64,000 bases of DNA. It comes from Natronincola peptidivorans (GTDB taxonomy: Bacteria; Bacillota; Clostridia; Peptostreptococcales; Natronincolaceae). Below the pieces are notes generated by a model. It had not been told where the DNA came from and searched no databases. It saw only the letters and a list, made by a program, of their open reading frames with translations. Shown one piece after another: positions 34,988 to 45,056 of the stretch. The stretch is from contig NZ_FOHU01000003.1 in the NCBI RefSeq assembly GCF_900111615.1, positions 273,429 to 337,428 on the forward strand, written 5' to 3'. The translations under genes and the position numbers were made by a program. Each line of letters opens with the position of its first letter. Within the stretch, counting starts at the first letter, position 1.

Positions 34988-36217
34988 TTATAATACTACT
35001 TCTATTTGTAATTCTCTTTCATTTCTTAAAATGCTTATTGTAGTATTGTCTCCCGGTCTATAGCGATAAAGCTCTCGGATTAATTGTCCCATGGTTTCGA
35101 TACTGTTGCCTCCTACTCCCACAATAACATCTCCTGGTCGGATATCATGGGCTTCTGCCACTGAATTAGCCTCTACCTCTACTATATATACCCCTTCTTC
35201 AGCCTTTAGTCTAGTTCCTGTAAAGCCTTCAAAGGACTCTACGTTAATGCCTCTAACCCCTAATAGTACCCTTGTGAATTCTCCTTTTTCTATAAATTGA
35301 TCTACAATAGGTTTTGCTGTGTTTATAGGTATTGCAAAGCCTAATCCTTCCCCGGTTTGAATCTTAGCTGTGTTAATACCTATCACTTCGCCATAAGCAT
35401 TTAGTAAGGGTCCTCCACTATTGCCAGGATTTATAGAAGCATCTGTTTGAATCAAGTCTTCAATGGTTTCTCCTTGACCTAAGGGTATACTTCTATTAAG
35501 ACCACTAATAACCCCCTGTGTTAAGGTTCTCTCAAAATTTAAACCGAGGGGATTACCAATAGCTACAGCAACTTCTCCCACCCTTAAATCATCACTGTTT
35601 CCTAATTCAGCTGGAACTAAATTTGTTCCTTCTACTTTAATCACAGCTAAATCTAAGGTTCTTTCATTCCATAAAACCTCAGCCTTAACACTGCTTCCAT
35701 CATGTAAAAGCACCATAACCTCTTCAACATTGCCATCCCCGACAACATGGGAGTTTGTTAAGATGTATCCTCTTTCATCAACAATAACACCTGTCCCTAG
35801 GCCGGAAGCTCTTCTTGTGCCAAAGAAAACATCTCTTTGCAATGTTACAGTTGTTATCCCAACAACAGAGGGCATCGCTTTTTCCGCTACCGCTGTATAT
35901 ACCGTCAAGTCTTGCTGTGGTTCAATGGTTATGTTTGGTGCTGGCATAGTAATCATACCTCTGTGTTGTAGCAGTTGTGGTAAGTACATATAGGCTGCTG
36001 TTAGAGAAATAACACTGCTAAAAATTGCTGCCAGCAAAGCCACTGCTATGTAGCTTAGTTTAGAAGTCTTTTTTTGTCTTGGTGTGTTTGGCGGTAGAGG
36101 TGGTTCCGATCTAAACTCAGTTTTTGGATAAATACTAGTATCCTCCCAAGTGGCTTTGTTATTTTCCTGATTTTCTCCATCTTTTTCATTTTGGTAATTG
36201 TTGTTATAAAAATCCAT
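34988..36217 (-). CDS. htrA: HtrA/DegP-type serine protease (YyxA-like)
   Basis: The product is 409 residues. A charged cytoplasmic N-terminus is followed by one membrane helix (about 45-70), the trypsin-like protease (catalytic SHVV His, TLDLAVIK Asp, NPGNSGGP Ser) and a C-terminal PDZ domain (VEANSVAEAHDIRPGDVIVGVGG). It degrades or refolds misfolded proteins outside the membrane. The ATG at 36217 has AAGGAGG. It is the last gene of the walRK-yycHI-murA-yycJ run, as yyxA is in Bacillus. Confidence 0.94.
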   Translation of the reverse strand: MDFYNNNYQNEKDGENQENNKATWEDTSIYPKTEFRSEPPLPPNTPRQKKTSKLSYIAVALLAAIFSSVISLTAAYMYLPQLLQHRGMITMPAPNITIEPQQDLTVYTAVAEKAMPSVVGITTVTLQRDVFFGTRRASGLGTGVIVDERGYILTNSHVVGDGNVEEVMVLLHDGSSVKAEVLWNERTLDLAVIKVEGTNLVPAELGNSDDLRVGEVAVAIGNPLGLNFERTLTQGVISGLNRSIPLGQGETIEDLIQTDASINPGNSGGPLLNAYGEVIGINTAKIQTGEGLGFAIPINTAKPIVDQFIEKGEFTRVLLGVRGINVESFEGFTGTRLKAEEGVYIVEVEANSVAEAHDIRPGDVIVGVGGNSIETMGQLIRELYRYRPGDNTTISILRNERELQIEVVL

Positions 36218-36230
36218 CAAAATAACCTCC

Positions 36231-37031
36231 TTATCCCTCAAAAGCATATAGATGACTTGCTTTATCCCTATGGGCTAAATCAATAGAAATATCCTTCCCT
36301 ATATTTATTTTATGACTATCTAAAATGCTTTTTACCGTCATAATTGCTAGCTCTGGAAAGTTGTTTTCCTTACTTAAATGTGCCAACAAAATATTCTTTA
36401 CATTCATTTTCATTAAATCCACGATGGCATTTCCAGCTGCCTCATTGGATAAATGTCCATGGTCCGATAAAATTCTTCTTTTTAAATAATAGGGATAATT
36501 CCCTGCCTTTAACATATCTTCATCATGATTAGATTCTAATACCACTAAATGCGAGTCCCCTATTTTATCTAGTATACCCTGATTTATATGGCCTAAATCA
36601 GTAGCAATGCTGATTTTTACTGTCTTATTTTTTAAAACAAATCCCACTGGATCCGCCGCATCATGAGAAATACTATAGGGGGTTATTTGTAAATTTCCTA
36701 CATGAAGGGTTGTTTCTGTCTTAAAAATTTTAATATTCTCTTGTTTAATACTGCCTAATTTGCTTTCCATTGCTTGCCAGGTAGCTTCATTGGCATAAAT
36801 GGGTATGTCAAATCTTCTAGACAAAATCCCTGCCCCACATATATGATCATTATGTTCATGGCTAATAAATATTCCTGTCAATTTGTTGGGTTCAAAACCT
36901 ATCTCTTGCAGCTTGCTTTGAATTTTTTTCCCGCTTAATCCTGCATCCACTAATAGATGCTCTTCTCCATTACTTATAAAATGACAGTTCCCACTACTGC
37001 CACTTGCTAAGGAACAAAACTGTACCTTCAT
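36231..37031 (-). CDS. yycJ: YycJ/WalJ metallo-beta-lactamase-fold hydrolase
   Basis: The product is 266 residues. FCSLASGSSGNC starts the fold, and ISHEHNDHICG (HxHxDH) and ATDLGH supply metal ligands. It is a YycJ-type MBL-fold exonuclease-like protein, implicated in Bacillus in DNA mismatch repair or the coordination of cell wall and replication. The ATG at 37031 has TTGGAGG; the eight-residue upstream extension does not. It is 13 bases from htrA and lies in the wal gene run. Confidence 0.93.
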   Translation of the reverse strand: MKVQFCSLASGSSGNCHFISNGEEHLLVDAGLSGKKIQSKLQEIGFEPNKLTGIFISHEHNDHICGAGILSRRFDIPIYANEATWQAMESKLGSIKQENIKIFKTETTLHVGNLQITPYSISHDAADPVGFVLKNKTVKISIATDLGHINQGILDKIGDSHLVVLESNHDEDMLKAGNYPYYLKRRILSDHGHLSNEAAGNAIVDLMKMNVKNILLAHLSKENNFPELAIMTVKSILDSHKINIGKDISIDLAHRDKASHLYAFEG

Positions 37032-37048
37032 GTATGTGCCTCCAATAG

Positions 37049-37073
37049 AATACACACCTTTGAGGTGTGTATT
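37049..37073 (-). promoter_or_regulatory. Hairpin between murA and yycJ
   Basis: A perfect 11-bp stem (AATACACACCT / AGGTGTGTATT) with a 3-base loop begins right at the murA stop codon on the minus strand. It is not followed by a T-run but by the yycJ ribosome site, so it may attenuate or protect mRNA rather than fully terminate. Confidence 0.6.
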
Positions 37074-38326
37074 TAGTATGTTTTTTTAATTATAGCTCCT
37101 AAAGACGTAAGCTTATCACATAAACCGGTGTAACCTCTATGGATATAATGAACATTTTCAATTTCTGTTTCACCCTGCGCAGCTAAAGCAGCAACCACTA
37201 AAGCTGCTCCTGCCCTTAAGTCCGATGCAGAAACCTTTGCCCCCAGCAGCTTTTCTACTCCTTGTATAACTGCTACTCTTCCTTCCACCTTGATATTTGC
37301 TCCCATTCTTTTTAGCTCGTCCACATGCTTAAATCTTCCTTCAAAAATAGTTTCAGTAATAACACCTGTACCACTGGCGATTGTCAGTAAGCTGCTCATG
37401 GGCTGTTGTAGATCTGTTGGAAAGCCTGGATAAACCAAAGTCTTTACATTGATATTCTTTAAAGGTTTGGTAGCCTTCACTCTAAGAGATTCTCCATTTT
37501 CAACAACCTCTACACCCATTTCTCTTAGTTTTGCTGTAATAGCTTCTAAGTGTTTAGGTATGATGTTGCTTATTAAAACATCACCGCCTGTAGCAGCGGC
37601 AGCAATCATGTAGGTTCCTGCTTCTATTTGATCTGGAATAACAGTATGATGACAACCCTTTAGTTGTTGTACGCCTTCTATTTTTATGGTGTCCGTTCCA
37701 GCACCTCTTACATTTGCTCCCATACAGTTCAAAAAGTTAGCCACATCTACAATATGAGGTTCTTTTGCTGCATTTTCTATAATGGTTACTCCTTCTGCTT
37801 TGGTGGCTGCAAGCATAATATTGATGGTAGCACCTACACTTACCACATCTAGATATATTTCTGTTCCTATTAATCTTTCAGCCTCTACTGAAATAATTCC
37901 GTGTTCAATATTGACTTGTGCTCCTAGGGCTTCAAAACCTTTTATGTGCTGATCTATAGGTCTACTTCCTATACAGCATCCTCCTGGATATACTACTTTT
38001 GCCTTTTTAAAACGGCCTAAAGCTGCCCCTAGAAAATAGTAGGAGGCTCTTAGCTCTTTGGCATCCTCATAATCAATAAAGCAATGATTTATATTTCTAG
38101 GGTCTATTTCTATGACCTTAGAGTTTTTTTGATGCACCGTTGCTCCCAAACCCCTTAAAATTTTTGCTAATATTTTTACATCGCTTATACTTGGTAAGTT
38201 TTCAATAGTACAAACGTCCCCTGCTAAAACCGCTGCCGGTATAAGGGCTACAGCTGCATTTTTAAATCCACTAATTTCAACTTTTCCAGATAACCTTTTC
38301 CCACCTTCAATGATTAACTTCTCCAT
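37073..38326 (-). CDS. murA: UDP-N-acetylglucosamine 1-carboxyvinyltransferase
   Basis: The product is 417 residues, full length. [21 protein letters not shown] is the N-terminal substrate-binding segment. [16 protein letters not shown] contains the catalytic Cys that fosfomycin modifies. [18 protein letters not shown] and [17 protein letters not shown] are further family motifs. It transfers enolpyruvate from PEP to UDP-GlcNAc, the first committed step of peptidoglycan synthesis, in the cytoplasm. Its place between yycI and yycJ is not the Bacillus order and ties cell-wall synthesis to the WalRK locus. Firmicutes often have two paralogs, and this may be either. Confidence 0.96.
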   Translation of the reverse strand: MEKLIIEGGKRLSGKVEISGFKNAAVALIPAAVLAGDVCTIENLPSISDVKILAKILRGLGATVHQKNSKVIEIDPRNINHCFIDYEDAKELRASYYFLGAALGRFKKAKVVYPGGCCIGSRPIDQHIKGFEALGAQVNIEHGIISVEAERLIGTEIYLDVVSVGATINIMLAATKAEGVTIIENAAKEPHIVDVANFLNCMGANVRGAGTDTIKIEGVQQLKGCHHTVIPDQIEAGTYMIAAAATGGDVLISNIIPKHLEAITAKLREMGVEVVENGESLRVKATKPLKNINVKTLVYPGFPTDLQQPMSSLLTIASGTGVITETIFEGRFKHVDELKRMGANIKVEGRVAVIQGVEKLLGAKVSASDLRAGAALVVAALAAQGETEIENVHYIHRGYTGLCDKLTSLGAIIKKTY

Positions 38327-38542
38327 ATAGTTTCTGACAAATGTCAGTAGTCACCACCTTCTAAATGAATTTAACAAAACATTTATCCATCAATGAATTA
38401 TTTGTATATCTTCAAATCGCTTAAAAAAATTCTTAACTGCTTATCATTATAGCATTTTTATGGTCCTTTGATAACATCTGTTTTTATGGAAATATTATGT
38501 AACTTCTCTATCCTCTTTCTTTTTACTACCCTCTAAATCAAA

Positions 38543-38579
38543 AAAGTAGAAAGAGCATCAATTATACTCATTCTACTTT
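38543..38579 (-). terminator. Terminator after yycI
   Basis: The stem AAAGTAGAA / TTCTACTTT lies 39 bases after the yycI stop and is followed on the minus strand by a T-run. It separates the wal operon from murA. Confidence 0.75.
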
Positions 38580-38617
38580 CATTAGAAAAATCCTCTTTTT
38601 TTATAACAATATTCACT

Positions 38618-39490
38618 CTATAATGCTTCCACATAAAAAGTCTTCCCATTGCTTAATACAATTTTCCACGAGGGAAAAGCCGTCCCAGCCTCAATCGTAT
38701 CCCATGTGGTAAAATTGATATCTTCTGTGTTAAAGTAATAGCCTATTTCCATCTCTGTTATGGCTATATCGTGATTCCCTTCGCTTTCTTTTATTATATC
38801 ATTCATTTTTCTTAACAAAGCTTCTGTTGCAGGAATAATTCTTTTCCTATCACCATCAGTTTTTTCGTATTCCAACAGCATAGCTTCTACCCCTACTACT
38901 TCTTTATGTCGAATATAAACATGGATATAGCTTTCCGCTAAAAACATATTTTTATAGTTTTGGTTGTATACCAATTTGTATAAAGGTACCTCTCCATAAT
39001 CTTCAATAACACCAAAATATATCTGTTGTAAAACTAAATCTTCTATCAATAAGTCTTGCTGCTTTAAAAATCTATCACTAATTTTAATAGCTTCCTTTTC
39101 ATCCAGTGGATAATTAATAGATTCTTTGGCAAAATTCCTATAAATAAACTTTTTGTTACTTATACTTTCAACCTTCTTTTCACCAGAAATAAATACATTG
39201 TTTTCTAATGCCTCATAATTTTCTCCTAAAAATTTTTCTGCAATCTCTTTAGGTTCAAAGGCTCTATATCTCACCATTAAAGACGGTAGAGATACAATTT
39301 CACGGGGTATATCTATGTCTAGCTTCACACCTCTATCCTTTAAATAGGTTTCTACATTCTCTATATAAGCATCACTTATCAGCTGTAGTTCTCCTTTATC
39401 AAACATATCCTTCTGTATGTGATAAATAAGAAAGATATTGGTTATGATAAAGGCAACTATTAGGATATTTTTCGCCTTTGACCAATCCAT
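38618..39490 (-). CDS. yycI: YycI-like WalK regulatory protein
   Basis: The product is about 290 residues. MDWSKAKNILIVAFIITNIFLIY is the typical YycI start with a single membrane anchor; the rest is outside the membrane. Family members form a complex with YycH and restrain WalK through membrane-helix contacts. The ATG at 39490 is chosen because MDWSK is the conserved N-terminus; a GTG at 39502 is possible. It is 18 bases after yycH. A terminator follows. Confidence 0.88.
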   Translation of the reverse strand: MDWSKAKNILIVAFIITNIFLIYHIQKDMFDKGELQLISDAYIENVETYLKDRGVKLDIDIPREIVSLPSLMVRYRAFEPKEIAEKFLGENYEALENNVFISGEKKVESISNKKFIYRNFAKESINYPLDEKEAIKISDRFLKQQDLLIEDLVLQQIYFGVIEDYGEVPLYKLVYNQNYKNMFLAESYIHVYIRHKEVVGVEAMLLEYEKTDGDRKRIIPATEALLRKMNDIIKESEGNHDIAITEMEIGYYFNTEDINFTTWDTIEAGTAFPSWKIVLSNGKTFYVEAL

Positions 39491-39508
39491 AGAACTTCTC
39501 ACCGCCTC

Positions 39509-40921
39509 CTAGTTTACAAGGCCACTATGTAGTAATTTTCCATCATAGCTACTAAAATAATATACTCTTTTATTTATCTTGATTTTCCACGTAGGAATTA
39601 GTAATTGTATCCTAGCATCTTCTAATGTATCATAATAAACTAATTCCATCTGTGCAATATTTCTTTCAATATAATTTAAAATCTCCTTCTCTTCCAAAAG
39701 ATCTTTTTCCTCTATATCTGCTAAATAATCTGCTTTCAATAATTCTATATGATCTTCAATAATTTTTTGAGGTAATAAAGTATAGTTGGTGGGAGAAACA
39801 TTTGGCAAGTTCTTGCCTTTTCTTATTAATGAACGGTAGCTTCTTACTTTATCACCATATACCTCTATTTCAATAGGGTGTGCTAAATTACCACTGTTGA
39901 AAGCAACTGGTAACCCCTCTATACGATAGCCAAATCCAAAGTAATATCCTTTTTTCTCCTCGTATCTGATTTCTTTTAAATACGCATCTTCTGGAAAACC
40001 TCCATGATCCTCAACAAACTCAATTGCTATCTCTAGGGCTGTTACTACATTACTGCTGGAAAAATTTCTAATTTCTTCAGTATATTCTAATCTTCCTCTA
40101 TTATTAATACGAACACCTTTTTCTCCATATCCATACATAAAGACAATGGCTCCACTGGTTTCTCTTATTGTCTTGACAAAGTCTAGACTTTCATTAAAGA
40201 AGCTTTTTACTTCTTCTATAACCATTTGTTCATTCTCAACATTTATATTGCTTTCTACAAAAACCTGTGGTGTTGACTGTTGATAGCTTAAAGGCATTAC
40301 AGTATAGTTATCTACATCAGCAAAAAGAGGATAGTATTTTATATGGTTGGCAGTTTGTAAATCATCTATGAGGGCTAACAAAAATCTATTCTCCTGATGA
40401 TTATCTAGCTTTACTTCATAGACATGATCCTCTTTTCCAACAATATAAATAACCCCTCTGTTTAAAGCAGGAATCAATATTTTTTTTACTTCCTTAATAT
40501 TCATAACAATTTTATTATCTACTGTGTCAAAAACAGATCCTACTAGAACAGATGAAATATTTTTACCAAACTCCAATTCTATCGATTTTAATCTGTTGTT
40601 CTCCCTATACTTATCATAGGTAGTAGAAATAACTTCTGGTTCTCCTGTGAAAAAATCCTCTAAAATCACCTTGGAGGCGGTCCAAAGCTCTTCTATATCG
40701 GTAGAAATGATGGTGTGGTAATTATTTCCAAAGCTAACAATGCCCCTTTTAGGCATAATTACTTCTTTTTTCTTCTCTATGTTTTTCAACTGTCTTTCCT
40801 GAGAAGATGCTTCAGATTGCAATATAGCAATAGGGGAATGGAACCATATTTGTTGAGTGAAAACGACACTCATAATAATCAATAAGGTCAATATAAGGGT
40901 TTTTAGTTGTTCCCTATTCAT
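39509..40921 (-). CDS. yycH: YycH-like WalK regulatory protein
   Basis: The product is about 470 residues. A single N-terminal membrane helix (LKTLILTLLIIMSVVFTQQIWF) is followed by a large extracytoplasmic domain with repeated alpha-beta elements of the YycH family. It lies between walK and yycI as in other Firmicutes. YycH and YycI together tune WalK kinase activity. The ATG at 40921 follows GGAGTGG. Sequence is more diverged from Bacillus YycH than WalR is from its homolog, normal for this family. Confidence 0.86.
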   Translation of the reverse strand: MNREQLKTLILTLLIIMSVVFTQQIWFHSPIAILQSEASSQERQLKNIEKKKEVIMPKRGIVSFGNNYHTIISTDIEELWTASKVILEDFFTGEPEVISTTYDKYRENNRLKSIELEFGKNISSVLVGSVFDTVDNKIVMNIKEVKKILIPALNRGVIYIVGKEDHVYEVKLDNHQENRFLLALIDDLQTANHIKYYPLFADVDNYTVMPLSYQQSTPQVFVESNINVENEQMVIEEVKSFFNESLDFVKTIRETSGAIVFMYGYGEKGVRINNRGRLEYTEEIRNFSSSNVVTALEIAIEFVEDHGGFPEDAYLKEIRYEEKKGYYFGFGYRIEGLPVAFNSGNLAHPIEIEVYGDKVRSYRSLIRKGKNLPNVSPTNYTLLPQKIIEDHIELLKADYLADIEEKDLLEEKEILNYIERNIAQMELVYYDTLEDARIQLLIPTWKIKINKRVYYFSSYDGKLLHSGLVN

Positions 40922-40938
40922 TTTAACCACTCCGAATT

Positions 40939-41484
40939 TTATTGCTTACTTTCTGTACTTGTGATACTTCTTATTGCATCTGTAGAAGAAGTGTTAGCAA
41001 TACCTTTTTCTACCTGTTTTTTTACTTCATCTATATCCTTTACCTCAATGATTCTACTAATGACATCTCTTATTCCATTTTTGTATACTGCTGTAAAGTC
41101 TATTTTGTTTAGACCTTTTCTTAGTTCAACTTCCGCCCAACCTCTTTGTAATGCTCCTACCTTTACTTCAATAGGATCATAAGCCTCTACATAGTTTTGT
41201 CTACTGGTGGCTACACTTGTATTATAATATACCTCTATTGTCACAGTTGTACCCTCTGGCGCAGTAAAAGCTAAAACCATATTAGAGTCACTTACTACCA
41301 CATCTCTATTGGGAGTAATAATCTTAAGAGTATCCTGTTGTTCTTTAGCTTCTTCTTCTGCTTTGATTTCTTGTGTGGTGGTTCCTGGAGTTGTTGTTAA
41401 TATTGTTGTTGGACTTGCGTAGGCAACTATATTTGTACCTCCTATTATTAAAAGCACAGCTGTACTGGCTATTAACTTTTTCAT
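40939..41484 (-). CDS. Secreted protein of unknown function within the wal operon
   Basis: The product is about 181 residues. A Sec signal peptide (MKKLIASTAVLLIIGGTNIVAYA) is followed by a Thr-rich linker and a beta-rich, Ig-like domain (VVSDSNMVLAFTAPEGTTVTIEVYY... ELRKGLNKIDFTAVYKNGIRDVISRIIEV). The tail is Ser/Thr-rich. It lies between walK (118 bases upstream) and yycH (17 bases downstream), a place with no gene in Bacillus. Its position suggests an extracytoplasmic WalK-pathway component, but there is no homolog I can name. The ATG at 41484 has GGGAGG. Confidence 0.82.
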   Translation of the reverse strand: MKKLIASTAVLLIIGGTNIVAYASPTTILTTTPGTTTQEIKAEEEAKEQQDTLKIITPNRDVVVSDSNMVLAFTAPEGTTVTIEVYYNTSVATSRQNYVEAYDPIEVKVGALQRGWAEVELRKGLNKIDFTAVYKNGIRDVISRIIEVKDIDEVKKQVEKGIANTSSTDAIRSITSTESKQ

Positions 41485-41601
41485 TGTTTTGACACCTCCC
41501 ATATAACAGCTAATTCTATTCAATATCATTATATAGAAATATTGTTACAATCATATTACAGTGGAATTAAAAATAAATTACACATTTTTTCCTATATTGG
41601 A

Positions 41602-43404
41602 TTAAACTGAAGCAAAAGCCTTCTCTACCGCTGGTAGTGTTATGATTGCCTTGGTTCCAGTTATCCCTTCTCCACTGAATAATTCAATTTTGCCGTCATG
41701 GGCTTCCATTATTTGTTTAGCAATAGATAATCCCAAACCAGTTCCACCCAGTTCTCTGGTTCTTGCTTTATCTACCCGATAAAATCTTTCAAATATTCTA
41801 GGTAAATCCTTACTTGGTATACCTATACCATTATCATGAATAATTATTTTCACAACATCATTCTCATTTTTTGTTTCTATATGAATTTTTCCAGCCTCAG
41901 CCGTATACTTTATAGCATTACTGAGGACATTTAAAACTACCTGCTCTAGTTTATCTATATCAGCAAACACTGTGAGATCCTCTTCACTAGTATGATAATC
42001 TATCTGTTGCTTTTTATTCTTTGCAGATACATCTAATTTTAATATTGCATTTTCTACAATTTCGTTTACATTAGTCTCCATTTTATTCCACTGAGCCTGT
42101 TTGAAATCTAGATTGGATAATTGCAATAAATCCTGTACCAATCGTGTCATTCGATCCGTTTCACTTTCTACAACAGTTAAAAACTGACCTGTTAATTCCT
42201 TGTTCTCCATTGCACCTTCTAGTAATGTTTCTGTATAGCTCTTTATAGTTGTTAAAGGTGTTTTTAATTCATGAGAAACATTTGCAACAAATTCCTTCCG
42301 CATGTTCTCCAATTTTTCATGCTCTGTAACATCCTGAAGCAATACAACTAATCCTTCTAACTCACCATCTTCTCTTACAATAGGTGCATATTTTGCTCTT
42401 AGTTTTACACCTTTGTCCATCTCAATCATTTCGTTTCCATACCATTTTTTCTCCTTAGCTAGGTACTTTAAAGAAAGCTTATCATTTAAAGGAGAAAAAA
42501 CATCATCAAAGCTTTTTTTTGTTAATATCTTTTCGTTGGTGTTTAGCATACCTAATGCTACAGGGTTAGCATGAATAATTATTCCCTCTGCCGTTGTAGC
42601 AATTAACCCATCCGCCATATTGTTAATAATGGTATCCATTTTTTTCTTTTCATTAGACATTTCCTGCAACGCTGATTTTAAGCGGGCGGTTAGATAGTTG
42701 AACATCCCTGCTAGTTGTCCTATTTCATCGTCAGACTTGACTTCTACTACTTGATTAAAGTCACCCTTAGCCATTTTCTCAGCTTTAATTGTAACATCGT
42801 TTATTGGTCCTGTAATACTTTTTGCTAACAGGTACCCCAAGATAATGGTAATAAACAACGCTAAAATGATTGCTCTGGTCAAAATAAATTTTGATTGATC
42901 CAAAGTAGCATATATATCCTCAATATTTTGTCTTATATACAACGCTCCTGTAATACGACTATGTTCGTCATACAAAGGAAACACCATGTTTTTGGAGCTT
43001 CTTTGTCCTTCTTGATCAGAAACAATGTCCTTCTCTTTGATTTCACCGTGAAAAGCCGATAGAATCAAATCAGAGTCCAGTATGTACATAGCATTTCGAT
43101 TCCAGTAGGATAAATTGGTGCTGGAAATAATGGTAAAATCATTGTTTTTTTCAATAACATAGATTTCCATTCCCATTTTTTCGTATGGGCTAATATTTTT
43201 TTGTATCTCTTCTTTATTATTTTTCCAGTCTATATCCTCTAGGGTAGTCATGACGCTACCGGCAATCTGTGTAACATTGCCTCTTACTACCCCTAGATGA
43301 TATTGTTCAAATTGTTGTATTAGAAATACCCCTACTATGATCATAGCCATAAATACTAATAAAAAATAAATAGTAATAAACTTAAATCTTATACTTTTAA
43401 ACAT
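41602..43404 (-). CDS. walK: WalK sensor histidine kinase
   Basis: The product is 600 residues. It has TM1 (about 9-29), an outside PAS-like domain, TM2 (about 177-197), HAMP (SITGPINDVTIKAEKMAKGDF), a cytoplasmic PAS domain, HisKA (NVSHELKTPLTTIKSYTE, phospho-His) and HATPase (NVLSNAIKYT, DNGIGIP, GGTGLGLSI). This is the full WalK architecture. It autophosphorylates and passes phosphate to WalR to control cell-wall hydrolases in low-GC Gram-positives. It follows walR by one base. Confidence 0.95.
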   Translation of the reverse strand: MFKSIRFKFITIYFLLVFMAMIIVGVFLIQQFEQYHLGVVRGNVTQIAGSVMTTLEDIDWKNNKEEIQKNISPYEKMGMEIYVIEKNNDFTIISSTNLSYWNRNAMYILDSDLILSAFHGEIKEKDIVSDQEGQRSSKNMVFPLYDEHSRITGALYIRQNIEDIYATLDQSKFILTRAIILALFITIILGYLLAKSITGPINDVTIKAEKMAKGDFNQVVEVKSDDEIGQLAGMFNYLTARLKSALQEMSNEKKKMDTIINNMADGLIATTAEGIIIHANPVALGMLNTNEKILTKKSFDDVFSPLNDKLSLKYLAKEKKWYGNEMIEMDKGVKLRAKYAPIVREDGELEGLVVLLQDVTEHEKLENMRKEFVANVSHELKTPLTTIKSYTETLLEGAMENKELTGQFLTVVESETDRMTRLVQDLLQLSNLDFKQAQWNKMETNVNEIVENAILKLDVSAKNKKQQIDYHTSEEDLTVFADIDKLEQVVLNVLSNAIKYTAEAGKIHIETKNENDVVKIIIHDNGIGIPSKDLPRIFERFYRVDKARTRELGGTGLGLSIAKQIMEAHDGKIELFSGEGITGTKAIITLPAVEKAFASV

Positions 43405-43405
43405 G

Positions 43406-44095
43406 TTATGCCCTCCTAAAGTAATAACCTACTCCTCTTTTGGTTAGTATATACTTCGGGCTGCTAGCATTGTCTTCTACTTTTTCTCTCAATCTTCTTA
43501 CAGTTACATCTACTGTTCTTATATCTCCGTAGTATTCATATCCCCATACTTCCTTTAATAGCTGCTCTCTTGAAAAAACTTGTTCTCCCTGAACTGCCAG
43601 AAATTTTAAGAGTTCAAATTCTCTTGAAGTTAATTCTACAACATCCTCATCTTTCTTTACCTCATACTTATTGAAGTCTATCCTTAGTGCACCTGAGGTG
43701 ATCACGGAGGCCTTATTATCTCCAGTAGGTATACTCATGCGCCTGAGATTAGCCTTTACTCTAGCCAGAAGCTCTCTCATACTAAAGGGCTTGGTTATAT
43801 AATCATCTGCTCCCATTTCTAGGCCCAACACTTTGTCAACCTCTTCTTCCTTCGCCGTCAACATTAAAATCGGCGTAGAATAACCTTCTCGAAGCTTTCT
43901 ACACACTTGGAACCCATCTATCTTTGGTAACATTACATCTAATAATATGAGGTCAGGCGTATATTGCGGCACTTTATGTAGCGCTTCTTCTCCATCGTAG
44001 GCTATATCTACTTTGTACCCTTCTTTTTCTAAGTTATATTTCAAAATATCCGCTATTGGTTTTTCATCTTCCACGATTAATATTTTTGTTTCCAT
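43406..44095 (-). CDS. walR: WalR response regulator
   Basis: The product is 229 residues. The receiver domain has ILIVEDEKPI, the phospho-acceptor LILLDVMLPKIDG (about Asp53) and MLTAKEEE plus DYITKPFSMREL. The OmpR-type winged helix follows (ELLKFLAVQGEQVFSREQLLKEVWGYEYYGDIRTVDVTVRRLREK). WalR is the conserved regulator of wall-hydrolase genes and usually essential. It heads the wal operon. The genes beside it (M23, M1, HtrA) act on the cell envelope and are plausible targets or partners. Confidence 0.97.
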   Translation of the reverse strand: METKILIVEDEKPIADILKYNLEKEGYKVDIAYDGEEALHKVPQYTPDLILLDVMLPKIDGFQVCRKLREGYSTPILMLTAKEEEVDKVLGLEMGADDYITKPFSMRELLARVKANLRRMSIPTGDNKASVITSGALRIDFNKYEVKKDEDVVELTSREFELLKFLAVQGEQVFSREQLLKEVWGYEYYGDIRTVDVTVRRLREKVEDNASSPKYILTKRGVGYYFRRA

Positions 44096-44246
44096 ACTTC
44101 ATCACCCCACCAGTTATTATAAGTTTAAGATTCTACTTTTTTCTATTATTTCCTGCTTAATTGAAAGCTTAGAAATTTTTCCTTATATCTTGACACTATC
44201 TTCAGTAAAATAGCGGAGAAAATCATGCTCTCCGCCAATAAACAGA

Positions 44247-45056
44247 TCAAAAAAGATGAATAAATTCTTGTAAACTTTTGCCTTCCCCTAAAACCTTAAT
44301 TATATCCATTAAAGCATCTATCCCATGATCATCAACGAAGTTTTTAACATTTCTAAATGACTGTGTATAAGCCAAATACTCATTTAGCCCATGGAAGTTA
44401 TCTGTTAACTCCTCCAACGTATATTCATTTTCTTGAAACACTACTTCCTTTCCCCATTCATAACCATCTACTTTGTACTCAAAATAAAGACTAACCCCTT
44501 CAGTAAACCATATAGGAAAATTCCCTTTTGCAATATGGTCTGTGAACAAATGCACTAATTCATGGAGAAAGGGTCCCTGAGAGTAAAAATATTCTTCAAC
44601 CTTTTCCACATTCTTTACCCAATGGATGGGATTTAAGATATGAATTGTATCTCCATAATAAACCCCCATAGGTGGTGATCCTTTTTTAAGCATGGTTGTT
44701 TGCATCAAAACCTCTGGATTATCATATAAAATCACCTGGATCTTTTCTTTAGGCTTATATTCAAAAACCTCTACTGCTGCTCTATATTTATCTTCTGCTG
44801 TTCTAGCAATCATTTTTACTATCTCTAAATCTATGTTTTCTTCATATCGAATAATAAAATTCTCAGTAGTCACAAAATCATAACCCTGGGTTTTGTATCC
44901 AACCAGCCTACTTTCAACAGCTCTAACCATAGGACGAAAAACTACCTTTACATTATAATCTTGTTTTTTAAAACCAAGCAAACCTATAGAAAGCACAATA
45001 ATACCTACTATTACCAGTATTTTAATAGGTACCTTCCTTTTTTTGTTTAGGACCAT
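44247..45056 (-). CDS. Membrane-anchored gluzincin-type peptidase (peptidase-MA-like)
   Basis: The product is about 269 residues. An N-terminal membrane anchor (ILVIVGIIVLSIGLLGF) is followed by an outside domain. HELVHLFTDHIAKGNFPIWFTEGVSLYFEY has the HExxH zinc motif and a downstream Glu in the FTEG helix, as in the peptidase-MA superfamily. The ATG at 45056 follows GGGGGAAGAGG. It is directly upstream of walR on the same strand but about 150 bases away with its own control. Substrate unknown. Confidence 0.82.
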   Translation of the reverse strand: MVLNKKRKVPIKILVIVGIIVLSIGLLGFKKQDYNVKVVFRPMVRAVESRLVGYKTQGYDFVTTENFIIRYEENIDLEIVKMIARTAEDKYRAAVEVFEYKPKEKIQVILYDNPEVLMQTTMLKKGSPPMGVYYGDTIHILNPIHWVKNVEKVEEYFYSQGPFLHELVHLFTDHIAKGNFPIWFTEGVSLYFEYKVDGYEWGKEVVFQENEYTLEELTDNFHGLNEYLAYTQSFRNVKNFVDDHGIDALMDIIKVLGEGKSLQEFIHLF

